Origin: Ramlibacter pallidus
GTDB taxonomy: Bacteria > Pseudomonadota > Gammaproteobacteria > Burkholderiales > Burkholderiaceae_C
DNA: 64,000 nucleotides
NCBI RefSeq assembly: GCF_015070875.1
Contig: NZ_JADDIV010000001.1
Span: 124,001 to 188,000, forward strand
Direction of reading: 5' to 3'
The notes below the pieces were generated by a model that had not been told where the DNA came from, did not search any database, and was given only the letters and a program-made list of their open reading frames with translations. Positions 44,316 through 53,455 of the stretch are shown one piece after another; the stretch's first letter is position 1; each line of letters starts with the position of its first letter. A program made the translations under genes and the position numbers.

Positions 44316-46124
44316 ATGTACGTTCGGACACAAATAGGGGCAGTCGTGACAACGGAGGGAGAGTTGGCAGCAGTACGCGCAGCCGGGCCGCAGGCGCCCC
44401 GGGAGGAAGTCCACCAGCGGCTGCTGGAATTGCTGGCGGAACAGAGCCGCCGCGTGCCGGTCGGCGTCGGCGTGCTGATGGTGGTCGTCGCCTGGATGGC
44501 CTCGCGCGTCATGCCGCCGTGGATCCCCGCCGTGTGGCTGCTGGCCGCGCTGGCCATCCTGATGGTGCGCAGGGAATGGCTCGGCAAGCTGCCGCGGCAG
44601 ACCGAGCTGCCGACGCCCGTTCGCGTGCGCACCGCCATCCGCCTCAGCCTGCTCAATGGAACCACCCACGGCCTGAGCCTCGCGGCCTTCCCGCTGCTGC
44701 CCGACATCGAACGTCCCTTCTTCACCCTGCTGCTGCTCGGACTCTCGACCGGCGCGGTCGGCACCACCGCGGGGCACCGCAAGATCTACCTGGCCTACGC
44801 GCTGCCCGCGGCCGGCACGCTGCCGATCTGGTGGGCCATCCATCCCAATTCTCCGATCGGCTGGTATGGCCTGGCGCTGGCCCTGCTGATCGTCCTGTAT
44901 CTCTGGGTGCTGTACGGCCTGGCCCACAACGCCTGGCACAACTTCACGGACTCGGTGAACATGCGTTTCCTGGACCGGGAGCGTGCCGCGCAGCTCACCG
45001 AGGCACTCGCGCAGGCCAACCAGGCCAACCAGGCCAAGACCCGCTTCCTCGCGGCCGCCAGCCACGACCTGCGCCAGCCGCTGCACACCATCGGCCTGCT
45101 GGTCGCGGCGCTGTCGTTGCGGCCCATCGAGGGCCGGGACCGCGAGGTCGTCGACCTCCTGAGCCAGGTGACGGTGGCGCTCTCCGAGCAGCTGGACCAG
45201 CTGCTGGACATCTCCAAGCTGGATGCGGGCGTGGTCGCACCGGACAAGAAGATGGTCGACCTGGCCGAGATGCTGCGCATGCACCATGCCGAGATGCGGG
45301 CGGCGATCGAGGAAAAAGGGCTGCGCGCGGTGATCGACGTGCAGGGCAGCGTGCGCTGCTGGACCGACCCGGCGCTGGTGCTGCGCGTGCTGCGCAACCT
45401 GACGGAGAACGCGATCAAGTTCACGCCGCAGGGCCACGTGGCGCTGCGCATGCGGGTCGAAGGCGGCGACGCCTGCATCTCCGTGGAGGACACCGGGCGC
45501 GGCATCCCGCCGGCCGAACAGGCGATGGTGTTCGAGGAGTTCTACCAGGTCGACAACCCGGAGCGCGACCGCAGCAAGGGCCTCGGGCTCGGCCTCTCGA
45601 TCGTCAAGCGCCTTTGCGGCCTGCTCGGCGTGACCTTGCAACTGCACTCCACCGAGGGCCAGGGCACGCGCGTCACGATGCGCCTGCCGCTGGACACCTT
45701 CGGCGCGGCGGCCACCGTCGTCCCGGAGCCTGCCCACAACTGGAGCTTCGCCGGCGTGACGGTGCTCGTCATCGACGACGAGCGCTCGGTGCGCATGGGC
45801 ATGCGCGTTCTGTTGGAGGAACTGGGCTGCCGCTTCGTGGAAGCCTGTTCCGTCGAGGAAGCGACGCGCGAGGCGATCGCCACGAAACCCGACGTGATCC
45901 TGGCCGACATGCGCCTGCGCAACGGCGAAACCGGCATCACGGCGATCTCCAGCGTGACGTCCGCGGTCGGGGCCACGCCGGCCTTGCTGATCTCCGGCGA
46001 CACGGCGCCGGACCGCCTGCAGGAGGCCAACCGCGCCGGCATCAAGCTGCTGCACAAGCCGGTGGCCTTGCCCATGCTGCAGGCGGAGCTGGCGCGCATG
46101 CTCGGCGACAAGGTGCAGCCTTGA
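44316..46124 (+). CDS. Membrane hybrid sensor histidine kinase
   Basis: The product has 602 residues. About six membrane helices fill residues 48-205. HisKA follows with His250 in AAASHDLRQPLHTIG, then the HATPase (NLTENAIKFTPQG, EDTGRGIP, GLGLGLSIVKRLCG). A C-terminal receiver (about 480-600) has the acceptor in VILADMRLRNGETG. ATG 44316 has GGGAG close upstream; GTG 44346 is an alternative. The next gene starts with TTG inside its stop, so kinase and GMC fusion are coupled. The signal is unknown. Confidence 0.9.
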   Translation: MYVRTQIGAVVTTEGELAAVRAAGPQAPREEVHQRLLELLAEQSRRVPVGVGVLMVVVAWMASRVMPPWIPAVWLLAALAILMVRREWLGKLPRQTELPTPVRVRTAIRLSLLNGTTHGLSLAAFPLLPDIERPFFTLLLLGLSTGAVGTTAGHRKIYLAYALPAAGTLPIWWAIHPNSPIGWYGLALALLIVLYLWVLYGLAHNAWHNFTDSVNMRFLDRERAAQLTEALAQANQANQAKTRFLAAASHDLRQPLHTIGLLVAALSLRPIEGRDREVVDLLSQVTVALSEQLDQLLDISKLDAGVVAPDKKMVDLAEMLRMHHAEMRAAIEEKGLRAVIDVQGSVRCWTDPALVLRVLRNLTENAIKFTPQGHVALRMRVEGGDACISVEDTGRGIPPAEQAMVFEEFYQVDNPERDRSKGLGLGLSIVKRLCGLLGVTLQLHSTEGQGTRVTMRLPLDTFGAAATVVPEPAHNWSFAGVTVLVIDDERSVRMGMRVLLEELGCRFVEACSVEEATREAIATKPDVILADMRLRNGETGITAISSVTSAVGATPALLISGDTAPDRLQEANRAGIKLLHKPVALPMLQAELARMLGDKVQP

Positions 46125-49100
46125 ACCCCCACGAGCAGCGCCGGCTCTCGGGGCCGGTGCGGCGGCTCTCGCGCGGCTATTCGCAGCTGCGCGAAGCCGC
46201 GCGGGCCGGCACGGTGTTCGACGTCTTCATCGTGGGCAGCGGCTACGGCGGGTCCATGGCGGCGTACGAGTTCGCCGGACTGCGCGACGCGGGCGGTCGC
46301 CCGGTGTCCGTCTGCGTGCTGGAACGCGGCCGCGAGTACGCCCCCGGCATGTTCCCCTCCTCGCTGCAGGAATTGCCCCCGCACGTGCGGATCCACCGCA
46401 TGGGTCCCGACAAGACCATCGGCCGGAAGGACGCATTGCTCGACGTGCGCATCGGCGCCGACGTGACCGCGATCGTCGGCAACGGGCTCGGCGGCGGGTC
46501 CCTCATCAACGCCGGCGTCATGGAGCAGCCGAAGCTGGAGGAATGGGACCTCGCGCGCAAGCACCTGCCCGACGCGGTGGTCGCCGACCTCGACGCCCGC
46601 TTCTTCCGCCGCCTGCGCAAGGACCTCGGGGCTTGCGAGCCGGAGGCTGCCGACCATCCCGCGCACGGCAAGGGCGGCCTGCGCAAGACGGCGGCATTGC
46701 GCGACATCGCGCGCCGCGCCGGGGGCGAGTTCCGCCTCGCGGCGCTCACCGTGCAGACCGACGACTCGCATCCGGAACTGCCGCAATGCACGCTCTGCGG
46801 CGACTGCATGACCGGCTGCAACGTGGGCGCCAAGCTGTCCCTGGACAAGACCCTGCTCGAACGCGCCCGCGAGCGCGGCGCCGAGATCTACACCGGCGGC
46901 AGCGTCCTCACCGTGCGCCGCGATCCTGCCGGCGGCTGGGCAGTGGAGACGGTCTTCACCGACGACAACCTGCGCAAGCGCCACGCGCCCGTCCTGGTCA
47001 AGGCCCGCAAGGTGGTCCTGGCGGCCGGCACCCTGGGCAGCACCGAGATCCTGCTGCGCTCGTCGGACGCGCTGCCCCTGTCCCCGCGGCTGGGGGGCAG
47101 TTTCTCCTGCAACGGCGACAACCTCGTCGCCGTGCACGGCCTGCCGGACGCCGTGGGCACCACGACCGAGGAGTCGCAGCCCCTGGACCGCCGCGACATC
47201 GGACCGACCATCACCGGCATCGTCGACCTCGGGGGCTTGCTGCTGCAGGAGTTCGCGGTGCCGGCGCCGCTGCGCCGCTTCTTCGACGAGGCGGTCACCA
47301 CCACCGACCTGCTGCACCGCCTGACGCAGAAGCCCGCGCGCCGCGCTTCGCAGGACCAGCAAGGGCTGGACAGCGCCGCCGTCGACCCCGCGGCGATGGA
47401 ACGCACCCTGCTCGTCGGGCTGATCGGCCACGACGAAAGCCGCGGCCGCGTGCTGCTGCCGCGCCGCCGCCGGCGCGCCGACACGCGCGAGCAGGAAGGC
47501 CGCGTGCGCATCAAGTGGGCGGAGGTGCGGCGTTCTCCCGTGATGCAGCGGGACTACGCGTCGGCGGCCGACACCTTGCAGCGGGGCGCGCAGGGCGCGG
47601 CCGTCCTGCCCAACCCGCTTTGGCAGCCCTTGCCCGCCGCCATGGACTTCCTGGTCGGCAATGAGCGCGGCCCGGTGCTCACGGTGCACCCGCTCGGCGG
47701 CTGTCCGATGGGTGCCAGCGTTGCGGAAGGCGTGGTCGACCCCCTCGGGCGGGTGTTCGCCGCGGACGGCGCGATCCACGAAGGCCTGATGGTGCTCGAT
47801 GGTTCGGTGCTCCCCGGTTCGCTGGGCGCGAACCCCGCGCTGACGATCGCGGCGGTGGCGCGCCGCGCTTCGCGCAAGCTCGCCGCGGAATGGGGCTGGA
47901 CCCGCGGCCGCGCCCGCTTCGTCGGCCCGCCGGCGCCGCGCCCGCTGTACCGTCCCATCGCCGCGTGCACGCCGGCCCCTGCCATCGCCACCGAGGTGGA
48001 ACTCGTGGAGCGGCTCGCGGGCGAGGTCGGGACGCATTGGGTCGAACTCACGCTCTGCTACCGCCGGCTGCCGGTGCGCGATCTCGCGGTGCGCGCCTCG
48101 CGGCGGCTCGAGCTGTTCCCCGCCAAGTCCTTCGTCCGCGTGTTCGACAACGCAGCGGGCGACGCGCGGCACCGCCTCATGACGCTGCGCGAGGACGAGC
48201 GCAACCGCCAGGCCGTCTTCATCGCACGGCTGGAAGGCAGCCTGACCTTGCGCGAAGGCGCCATGCCGGACGGCAGCTGGCTGTCCTCGCGCAAGGCCGC
48301 GTTCGCCTGGCTGGCGAACCGTGGCCACCGCGAGATCTGGGACCTGCTGGGCGACGCGCTCCGGCTCGATTTCAGCCGGATCCGCCACGCCGGCGGGTTC
48401 TTCCAGTCTGCGGTGCGCGCCAGCCAGTCGCGCCTCTTCGACTACGTGCTGGTCGTCGGCGAAGCCCTGCAGGGCGGCCAGTCGGACATCGGGCGCCAGC
48501 TGCCGCAGGGGCACGCGTTGCGCGGCGGCAAGGAACTCACCTATGGCCGCCGCTGCAACCCCTGGCTGCAGCTCACGCGCATGAAGCTGTCCGGTTTCCC
48601 CGGCGTGCGGGACGGCAGCGTGCTCGCGCTCGATGGCCGCTTCCTCGCCCGCCAGGGCATCCCGCTGCTGCGCATCACGCGGCAGGAGAACCAGGTGGTG
48701 GCGCTGGCGGAGTTCGCCTCGCTGGCGCTGTCCTGGGCGCGCATCCTGCTCGACATCCACCTGTGGTCGTTCCGCGCGCCCGACCCGGCGCCCGCGCGCG
48801 AGCCCCGCTTGCTGCCGCAACCGATGCAAGGCGTCCCGGTGTTCGACAGCGGGATCATCCCGCTGCAGGTCCGGCCGGGCCGCCTGCCGGTGCAATTGCG
48901 CTGGACCCGCTACGGCCGCCCGGGCGCGCAGCCCGTGGTGCTGGTGCACGGCTACAGCGCCAGCGGATCGACCTTCACGCACGACGCGATCCCGATGCCG
49001 CTGGCGCGCTACCTGTGGAACCGCGGGCGCGACGTGTGGGTGCTGGACCTGCGCACCAGCGCCGGCCTGGAGACCGCGCGCGAGCCGTGGAACTTCGAGG

Positions 49101-49951
49101 ACGCGGCCTTCGCCGACCTTCCCGTCGCGATCGACTTCATCGCGCGGCAGACCGGCCGCCCGGTGGACGTGTTCGCCCACTGCATCGGCGCCGTGATGCT
49201 CGGCATGGCCCTGCTCGGCACGCCGCTGCCGGAGCGGCCCGGCCAGCCGCGGCACGCGTTCCCGCGCCAGCTCGCCGCGCTGCGCGGCAACATCCGGCGC
49301 ATCGTGCTCTCGCAGAAGGGCCCCGTCGTCGTGTATTGCGACGACAACGTGCTGCGCGCCTACTTCATGCGGGTGCTGCGGCGGGCGATCCTGCCCGAGG
49401 ATTACCAGTTCCGCTCCGAGGCGAAGCCCGGCGCGGCTACGCTGCTGATGGACCGCCTGCTGGCCACGCTGCCCTACCCCGACGACGAGTACGACCGCGA
49501 GAACCCGGGGCTGCCCTGGCTGCGCGCGCCGTGGGCGGGCTTCCGCCACCGCATGGACGCGCTCTACGCGCGCGACTTCAGCCTGTCCAACGTCGACGGC
49601 CGCACGCTCGCGGCAATCGAGGACCTGTTCGGCCCCCTCAACCTGGACACGGTCGCGCAGGCCATCCATTTCGCGCGGCTCAACACCATCACCGATCCCG
49701 CCGGCCAGCCCTACGACACCAGCGGCGCGCACCTGGCGGCCCGCTGGCCGCGCGGTGGCACGCTGTCGCTCCATGGCGCCGACAACGGCCTGGTGGACGT
49801 GCGCACGGTGGAGGCCTTGGGCTCGCAGATGCGGCACGCGGGCGTGCCCTTCGACGCCCGCGTGGTCGCCGGCTACGGCCACCAGGACTGCCTGATCGGG
49901 CGGCACGCGCAACGCGACGTGTTTCCGCTCGTCGAGGAGTTCCTGGCGTGA
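46121..49951 (+). CDS. GMC oxidoreductase fused to an alpha/beta hydrolase
   Basis: The product has 1276 residues. The N-terminal 600 residues are a cholesterol-oxidase-like GMC flavoenzyme: FAD motif GSGYGG at 39-44, GNGLGGGSLINAG, a cysteine cluster CTLCGDCMTGC at 223-233 and active-site His523 in HPLGGCPMG. A middle region (about 630-900) is unassigned. The C-terminal alpha/beta hydrolase (about 920-1276) has VLVHGYSASG, nucleophile elbow FAHCIGA with Cys1021 in place of Ser, Asp1221 and His1254 (GYGHQDC). The start is TTG 46121 overlapping the kinase stop; no better start is visible. A lipid or sterol substrate is plausible but unproven. Confidence 0.88.
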   Translation: MNPHEQRRLSGPVRRLSRGYSQLREAARAGTVFDVFIVGSGYGGSMAAYEFAGLRDAGGRPVSVCVLERGREYAPGMFPSSLQELPPHVRIHRMGPDKTIGRKDALLDVRIGADVTAIVGNGLGGGSLINAGVMEQPKLEEWDLARKHLPDAVVADLDARFFRRLRKDLGACEPEAADHPAHGKGGLRKTAALRDIARRAGGEFRLAALTVQTDDSHPELPQCTLCGDCMTGCNVGAKLSLDKTLLERARERGAEIYTGGSVLTVRRDPAGGWAVETVFTDDNLRKRHAPVLVKARKVVLAAGTLGSTEILLRSSDALPLSPRLGGSFSCNGDNLVAVHGLPDAVGTTTEESQPLDRRDIGPTITGIVDLGGLLLQEFAVPAPLRRFFDEAVTTTDLLHRLTQKPARRASQDQQGLDSAAVDPAAMERTLLVGLIGHDESRGRVLLPRRRRRADTREQEGRVRIKWAEVRRSPVMQRDYASAADTLQRGAQGAAVLPNPLWQPLPAAMDFLVGNERGPVLTVHPLGGCPMGASVAEGVVDPLGRVFAADGAIHEGLMVLDGSVLPGSLGANPALTIAAVARRASRKLAAEWGWTRGRARFVGPPAPRPLYRPIAACTPAPAIATEVELVERLAGEVGTHWVELTLCYRRLPVRDLAVRASRRLELFPAKSFVRVFDNAAGDARHRLMTLREDERNRQAVFIARLEGSLTLREGAMPDGSWLSSRKAAFAWLANRGHREIWDLLGDALRLDFSRIRHAGGFFQSAVRASQSRLFDYVLVVGEALQGGQSDIGRQLPQGHALRGGKELTYGRRCNPWLQLTRMKLSGFPGVRDGSVLALDGRFLARQGIPLLRITRQENQVVALAEFASLALSWARILLDIHLWSFRAPDPAPAREPRLLPQPMQGVPVFDSGIIPLQVRPGRLPVQLRWTRYGRPGAQPVVLVHGYSASGSTFTHDAIPMPLARYLWNRGRDVWVLDLRTSAGLETAREPWNFEDAAFADLPVAIDFIARQTGRPVDVFAHCIGAVMLGMALLGTPLPERPGQPRHAFPRQLAALRGNIRRIVLSQKGPVVVYCDDNVLRAYFMRVLRRAILPEDYQFRSEAKPGAATLLMDRLLATLPYPDDEYDRENPGLPWLRAPWAGFRHRMDALYARDFSLSNVDGRTLAAIEDLFGPLNLDTVAQAIHFARLNTITDPAGQPYDTSGAHLAARWPRGGTLSLHGADNGLVDVRTVEALGSQMRHAGVPFDARVVAGYGHQDCLIGRHAQRDVFPLVEEFLA

Positions 49952-51480
49952 ACCGGCTGTGGAAAGTGCCTTCCGAGGCGATGAAGCCGGTGAAGGGCGA
50001 GTGGCACGTCCGGTCCGAGGCCGGCCTCGGCGCCGCGCAGGCCGTGTTCGTCCCGCTGGAGCAGGTGCGGCCCGGCAGCTGGCGCGTCGCCCCGCAGGCC
50101 CCCGCCTCCTTCCCGCTGGTGGACGTGGACGAGACGGAGTGGAAGGCCGTGCCGCTGCGGGCGGTGCCAGGGGCCACGCACCACCTGTGCCTGCTGCGGT
50201 ACGACCATCCGCCCGAGCGCCCCGGCACGACCTTCCGCATGCTCCTGGACCAGGACATCCTGCGCGCGCAGCTGGCGCACCTGGAGGCACTCGATGGAAG
50301 CCCGGTGGCCGCCCCGCTGCCCGGGCAGGTTTCGCGCGAAGCGCTGCAGCACGTGCTGGCCGACCAGCTGGCGCGGCACGGGCAGCGCCTGGGCCTGTAC
50401 ATGGTGTCCGCGGCTGGCGGCACGCGGACGGAGCCCCGCAGCCTGAGCTTCGCTTTCGCGAGCTGCCAGTACCCGGCCGGCATGCTGGACCGCCCGGTCG
50501 CGCATGCTTCGTACCGCAAGCTGGCGGCCTACCTCGCCGACCCGGCCCACGCGATGCCCGAACGGCTGCTGCTGCTGGGGGACCAGGTCTATGCCGACGC
50601 CACCTACGGTCTCCTCGACCCGGTGCGGCTGGACGACCGCTACCGGCTTCCGTACGAGGCGCTGAAGGACCGCGAGGTCGGGCCCATGGCGGACCTGCCG
50701 CAGGACTTCCTGGCGCGGGTGCGCATGACGCCGGACGACCACGAGATCGCGGACAACTGGGAGCCCGCGCCGGACGGCGCGCGCGACGAGGCCTTCGAGC
50801 ACGCGATCGAGGCCTTCTGGCGGCACCAGCGGCAAGGCGACCCGCGCCGGCGCCGCCTGCAGCTGCTCGACGAGGGCCCGGGCTGGTCGCTCTTCATGGC
50901 CGACACCCGTACGCAGCGCGAGCACCGCAGCGAAGCCACCCTCGCCACCGCGCACATCCTCGGCCGGCGCCAGGGCGGGCACCTGCTCGCCTGGCTGCGC
51001 TCGCGCCGGCCGCAGGACCTGAAGATCGTCACCTCGCCCGGCATGCTGCTGCCGCGCACCCGCGACTGCATCGAGGAGCCGCTGCAGCATGACGGCTGGC
51101 AGGGTTTCCCGGCGTCGTTGCACGCGCTGCTGGCCTTCCTCTGTGACCAGCAGGTACGCAACGTGGTGTTCCTCTCGGGGGACCTGCACGTGGGTTGCAG
51201 CGCGCGCGTCACGGTGCGCAACCTGGCGACGGGGGCGGGCACGGCGTTCGCCTCGTACCACACGCCGGCCCTGTACGCGCCCTATCCGTTCGGCAACGAA
51301 AGCCGCTGGAACCTGCTGCTGCAGGACCGCTTCCGGTTCGCGGCGGTGGCGGGCGGCCCGCCGGTGTACGAGTGCGTGGTCGACGCGGAGATGGTGGAGG
51401 AGGGCCGGCAGGGCTGCGGGCTGCTGCAGGCGACCCCGGCCGGCGGCACGTGGGACCTGGCCTTCCAGGTCCTGCGCTGA
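49948..51480 (+). CDS. PhoD-like metallophosphoesterase
   Basis: The product has 510 residues. Residues about 165-480 form a PhoD/metallophosphatase domain: FAFASCQYPAGMLD, LLLLGDQVYAD, TPDDHEIADNW and VVFLSGDLHVGCSARV supply metal ligands. The first 160 residues are unassigned. No signal peptide is seen, unlike typical secreted PhoD. The start GTG 49948 overlaps the stop of the GMC-hydrolase fusion (GTGA). Coupling suggests it acts on the same or a related substrate, perhaps a phosphodiester lipid; this is inference. Confidence 0.85.
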   Translation: MNRLWKVPSEAMKPVKGEWHVRSEAGLGAAQAVFVPLEQVRPGSWRVAPQAPASFPLVDVDETEWKAVPLRAVPGATHHLCLLRYDHPPERPGTTFRMLLDQDILRAQLAHLEALDGSPVAAPLPGQVSREALQHVLADQLARHGQRLGLYMVSAAGGTRTEPRSLSFAFASCQYPAGMLDRPVAHASYRKLAAYLADPAHAMPERLLLLGDQVYADATYGLLDPVRLDDRYRLPYEALKDREVGPMADLPQDFLARVRMTPDDHEIADNWEPAPDGARDEAFEHAIEAFWRHQRQGDPRRRRLQLLDEGPGWSLFMADTRTQREHRSEATLATAHILGRRQGGHLLAWLRSRRPQDLKIVTSPGMLLPRTRDCIEEPLQHDGWQGFPASLHALLAFLCDQQVRNVVFLSGDLHVGCSARVTVRNLATGAGTAFASYHTPALYAPYPFGNESRWNLLLQDRFRFAAVAGGPPVYECVVDAEMVEEGRQGCGLLQATPAGGTWDLAFQVLR

Positions 51481-51481
51481 C

Positions 51482-52102
51482 TCAGGAGATGCGGACGCCC
51501 TGCTCCGCCGCCATGTAGACGGCCTCGGTGCGGTTGCGCGTGCCCAGTTCCTGGTAGATCGCGCGCAGGTGGGTCTTCACGGTGCCGTCGCTGATGCCGA
51601 GTTCGCGCGCGATCAGCTTGTTGGAGCTGCCCCGCAGCGCCGCGCGCAGCACGTCGGCCTGGCGCTCGGTCAGGGAGGGGAAGGCATCGCGCACGTCGCG
51701 TGTCTGGATCTTGGCCAGGCCCGCCGTCGGCAGGTAGACGCCGCCGTCGGCGATGGTCTTGACCGCCAGCATCAGCTGCGCGGGCGGCGAATCCTTGGGG
51801 ATGAAGCCGGCGGCGCCGAGGTCCACCGCGCTGCGCACCAGCTGCGCGTCGCGGTCGCCGGACAGCACCACTACGCGGGTGAGCGGCGCCGACTCGCGCA
51901 GCGCCTCGAGCGCTCGGGCCCCTTCCAGGCCGTCCATGTGCCAGTCCAGCAGGATCAGGTCGAACATGCCGCTGCGGGTGGCCTCCAGGGCCTCGTTGGC
52001 CGACGCCGTGAGGGTGACCTCCATGCTCGCATCCAGCTTTTCCAGGAGCAGGCGCAGCCCCTCCCGGAACAGGGAATGGTCATCGCACACCAGAACTCGC
52101 AT
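51482..52102 (-). CDS. NarL/FixJ-type response regulator
   Basis: The product has 206 residues. The receiver has acidic residues CDD at 6-8, Asp53 (LILLDWHMDG) and the Lys in FIPKDSP. The C-terminal LuxR helix-turn-helix (about 143-205) has LTERQADVLRAALRG and SDGTVKTHLRAIYQELGTRN. ATG 52102. It ends one base beyond the convergent PhoD gene and lies downstream of rodA. The membrane kinase at 44316 or the kinase at 54061 could be its partner. Confidence 0.92.
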   Translation of the reverse strand: MRVLVCDDHSLFREGLRLLLEKLDASMEVTLTASANEALEATRSGMFDLILLDWHMDGLEGARALEALRESAPLTRVVVLSGDRDAQLVRSAVDLGAAGFIPKDSPPAQLMLAVKTIADGGVYLPTAGLAKIQTRDVRDAFPSLTERQADVLRAALRGSSNKLIARELGISDGTVKTHLRAIYQELGTRNRTEAVYMAAEQGVRIS

Positions 52103-52194
52103 ACGGCCTCCTTCTTGGCACCCACACAACGACGTCCCATGGTGGCGCGGGCCGCCGCCGCACGCCTCTGCCCATTGGGAGAGCCGCGCCCGTG

Positions 52195-53349
52195 CTAGCT
52201 CTGCACCAGGCGTTTGGACTTCGAGATGGACATGAGGATACCCAGCGCCATCCCCAGCGTCACCATGGCCGTGCCCCCGTAGCTGATGAAGGGCAGCGGC
52301 ACCCCCACCACCGGCAGGATGCCGCTGACCATGCCCATGTTCACGAACGCGTAGGTGAAGAAGATCATGGTCACCGCGCCGGCCAGCAGGCGCGAGAACA
52401 GGGTGGGGGCCTCCAGGGCGATGGCCAGCCCGCGCAGGATCAGGAAGATGAACGCGGCGATCAGGAACAGGTTGCCGACCAGCCCGAACTCCTCGGAGAA
52501 GGCGGCGAAGATGAAGTCGGTGGTGCGCTCGGGGATGAACTCCAGGTGGGTCTGCGTGCCCTGCATGAAGCCCTTGCCGAAGATGCCGCCCGAGCCGATC
52601 GCGATCATCCCCTGGATGATGTGGAAGCCCTTGCCCAGCGGGTCCTTCGTCGGGTCGAGCAGCGTGCAGATGCGCTGCTGCTGGTAGTCGTGCAGGATGA
52701 ACCAGCGGTTGCCCTCCGCGCACAGCATGGGCTCGAAGGCGACCAGCAGGACGATGCCCACCACGGCCGCCGCCACCGGGGGCACCACGAGCTTCCACGA
52801 CAGGCCCGCGAAGAAGATCACCGCCAGGCCCGCGGCCATCACCAGCAGCGACGTGCCCAGGTCCGGCTGCTTCATGATCAGGCCCACCGGGATGGCCAGC
52901 AGGATGCCGCCGACCACGAAGTCCAGCGGCCGCAGCTGCCCTTCGCGCTTCTGGAACCACCAGGCCAGCATCAGCGGGACGGCGATCTTGAGGATCTCAC
53001 TGGGCTGGATCACGACCCCGACGTTCACCCACCGCTTGGCGCCCTTCTTGGTGATGCCGAACACGGCCACCGCGATGAGGAGCGCCACGCCGATGACGTA
53101 CACCGGCACCGCGAAGCTCATCAGGCGCTGCGGCGGCACCTGCGCCACCACGAACATGATGGTGCCGGCCAGCAGCATGTTGCGGCCGTGGTCCAGGAAG
53201 CGGGTGCCGTGGTCGAAGCCGGAGCTGTACATCGTCAGCAGGCCGGCGCAAGCCAGCAGGAAGACCGCGAACGCCAGCGGCCCGTCGAAGCCCTGCAGGA
53301 CGGGCACGATGCGCTGGCGGAGCGTGGGTTTGTCGAAGACGGCGGCCAT
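52195..53349 (-). CDS. rodA: Rod shape-determining protein RodA (peptidoglycan glycosyltransferase)
   Basis: The product has 384 residues and about ten membrane helices, of the SEDS family. Family motifs include KGAKRWVNVGVVIQPSEILK, MKQPDLGTSLLV, HFIIQ-like GKGFHIIQGMIAIGSGGIFG and the C-terminal LPFISYGGTAM. RodA polymerises lateral-wall glycan with PBP2. Here mrdA and mreBCD are not adjacent. It is flanked by two response regulator genes, one downstream on the same strand and one divergent. Confidence 0.93.
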   Translation of the reverse strand: MAAVFDKPTLRQRIVPVLQGFDGPLAFAVFLLACAGLLTMYSSGFDHGTRFLDHGRNMLLAGTIMFVVAQVPPQRLMSFAVPVYVIGVALLIAVAVFGITKKGAKRWVNVGVVIQPSEILKIAVPLMLAWWFQKREGQLRPLDFVVGGILLAIPVGLIMKQPDLGTSLLVMAAGLAVIFFAGLSWKLVVPPVAAAVVGIVLLVAFEPMLCAEGNRWFILHDYQQQRICTLLDPTKDPLGKGFHIIQGMIAIGSGGIFGKGFMQGTQTHLEFIPERTTDFIFAAFSEEFGLVGNLFLIAAFIFLILRGLAIALEAPTLFSRLLAGAVTMIFFTYAFVNMGMVSGILPVVGVPLPFISYGGTAMVTLGMALGILMSISKSKRLVQS

Positions 53350-53455
53350 GCGGAATTATCGGGCACGCGCGCCGCTTTACAGGCGCGAAGCTCCTCCCAA
53401 TGGCCGTGGCCGGCGGCGCACCGGCTGCTACCATCCCCGCACAGCCGAGGCACGC

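Noticed and set aside
45542..50290. Long minus-strand open frame opposite the GMC-hydrolase and PhoD genes
   Set aside because: Low-complexity Ala/Arg/His translation; same GC-bias artefact. The plus-strand frames have recognisable motifs throughout.
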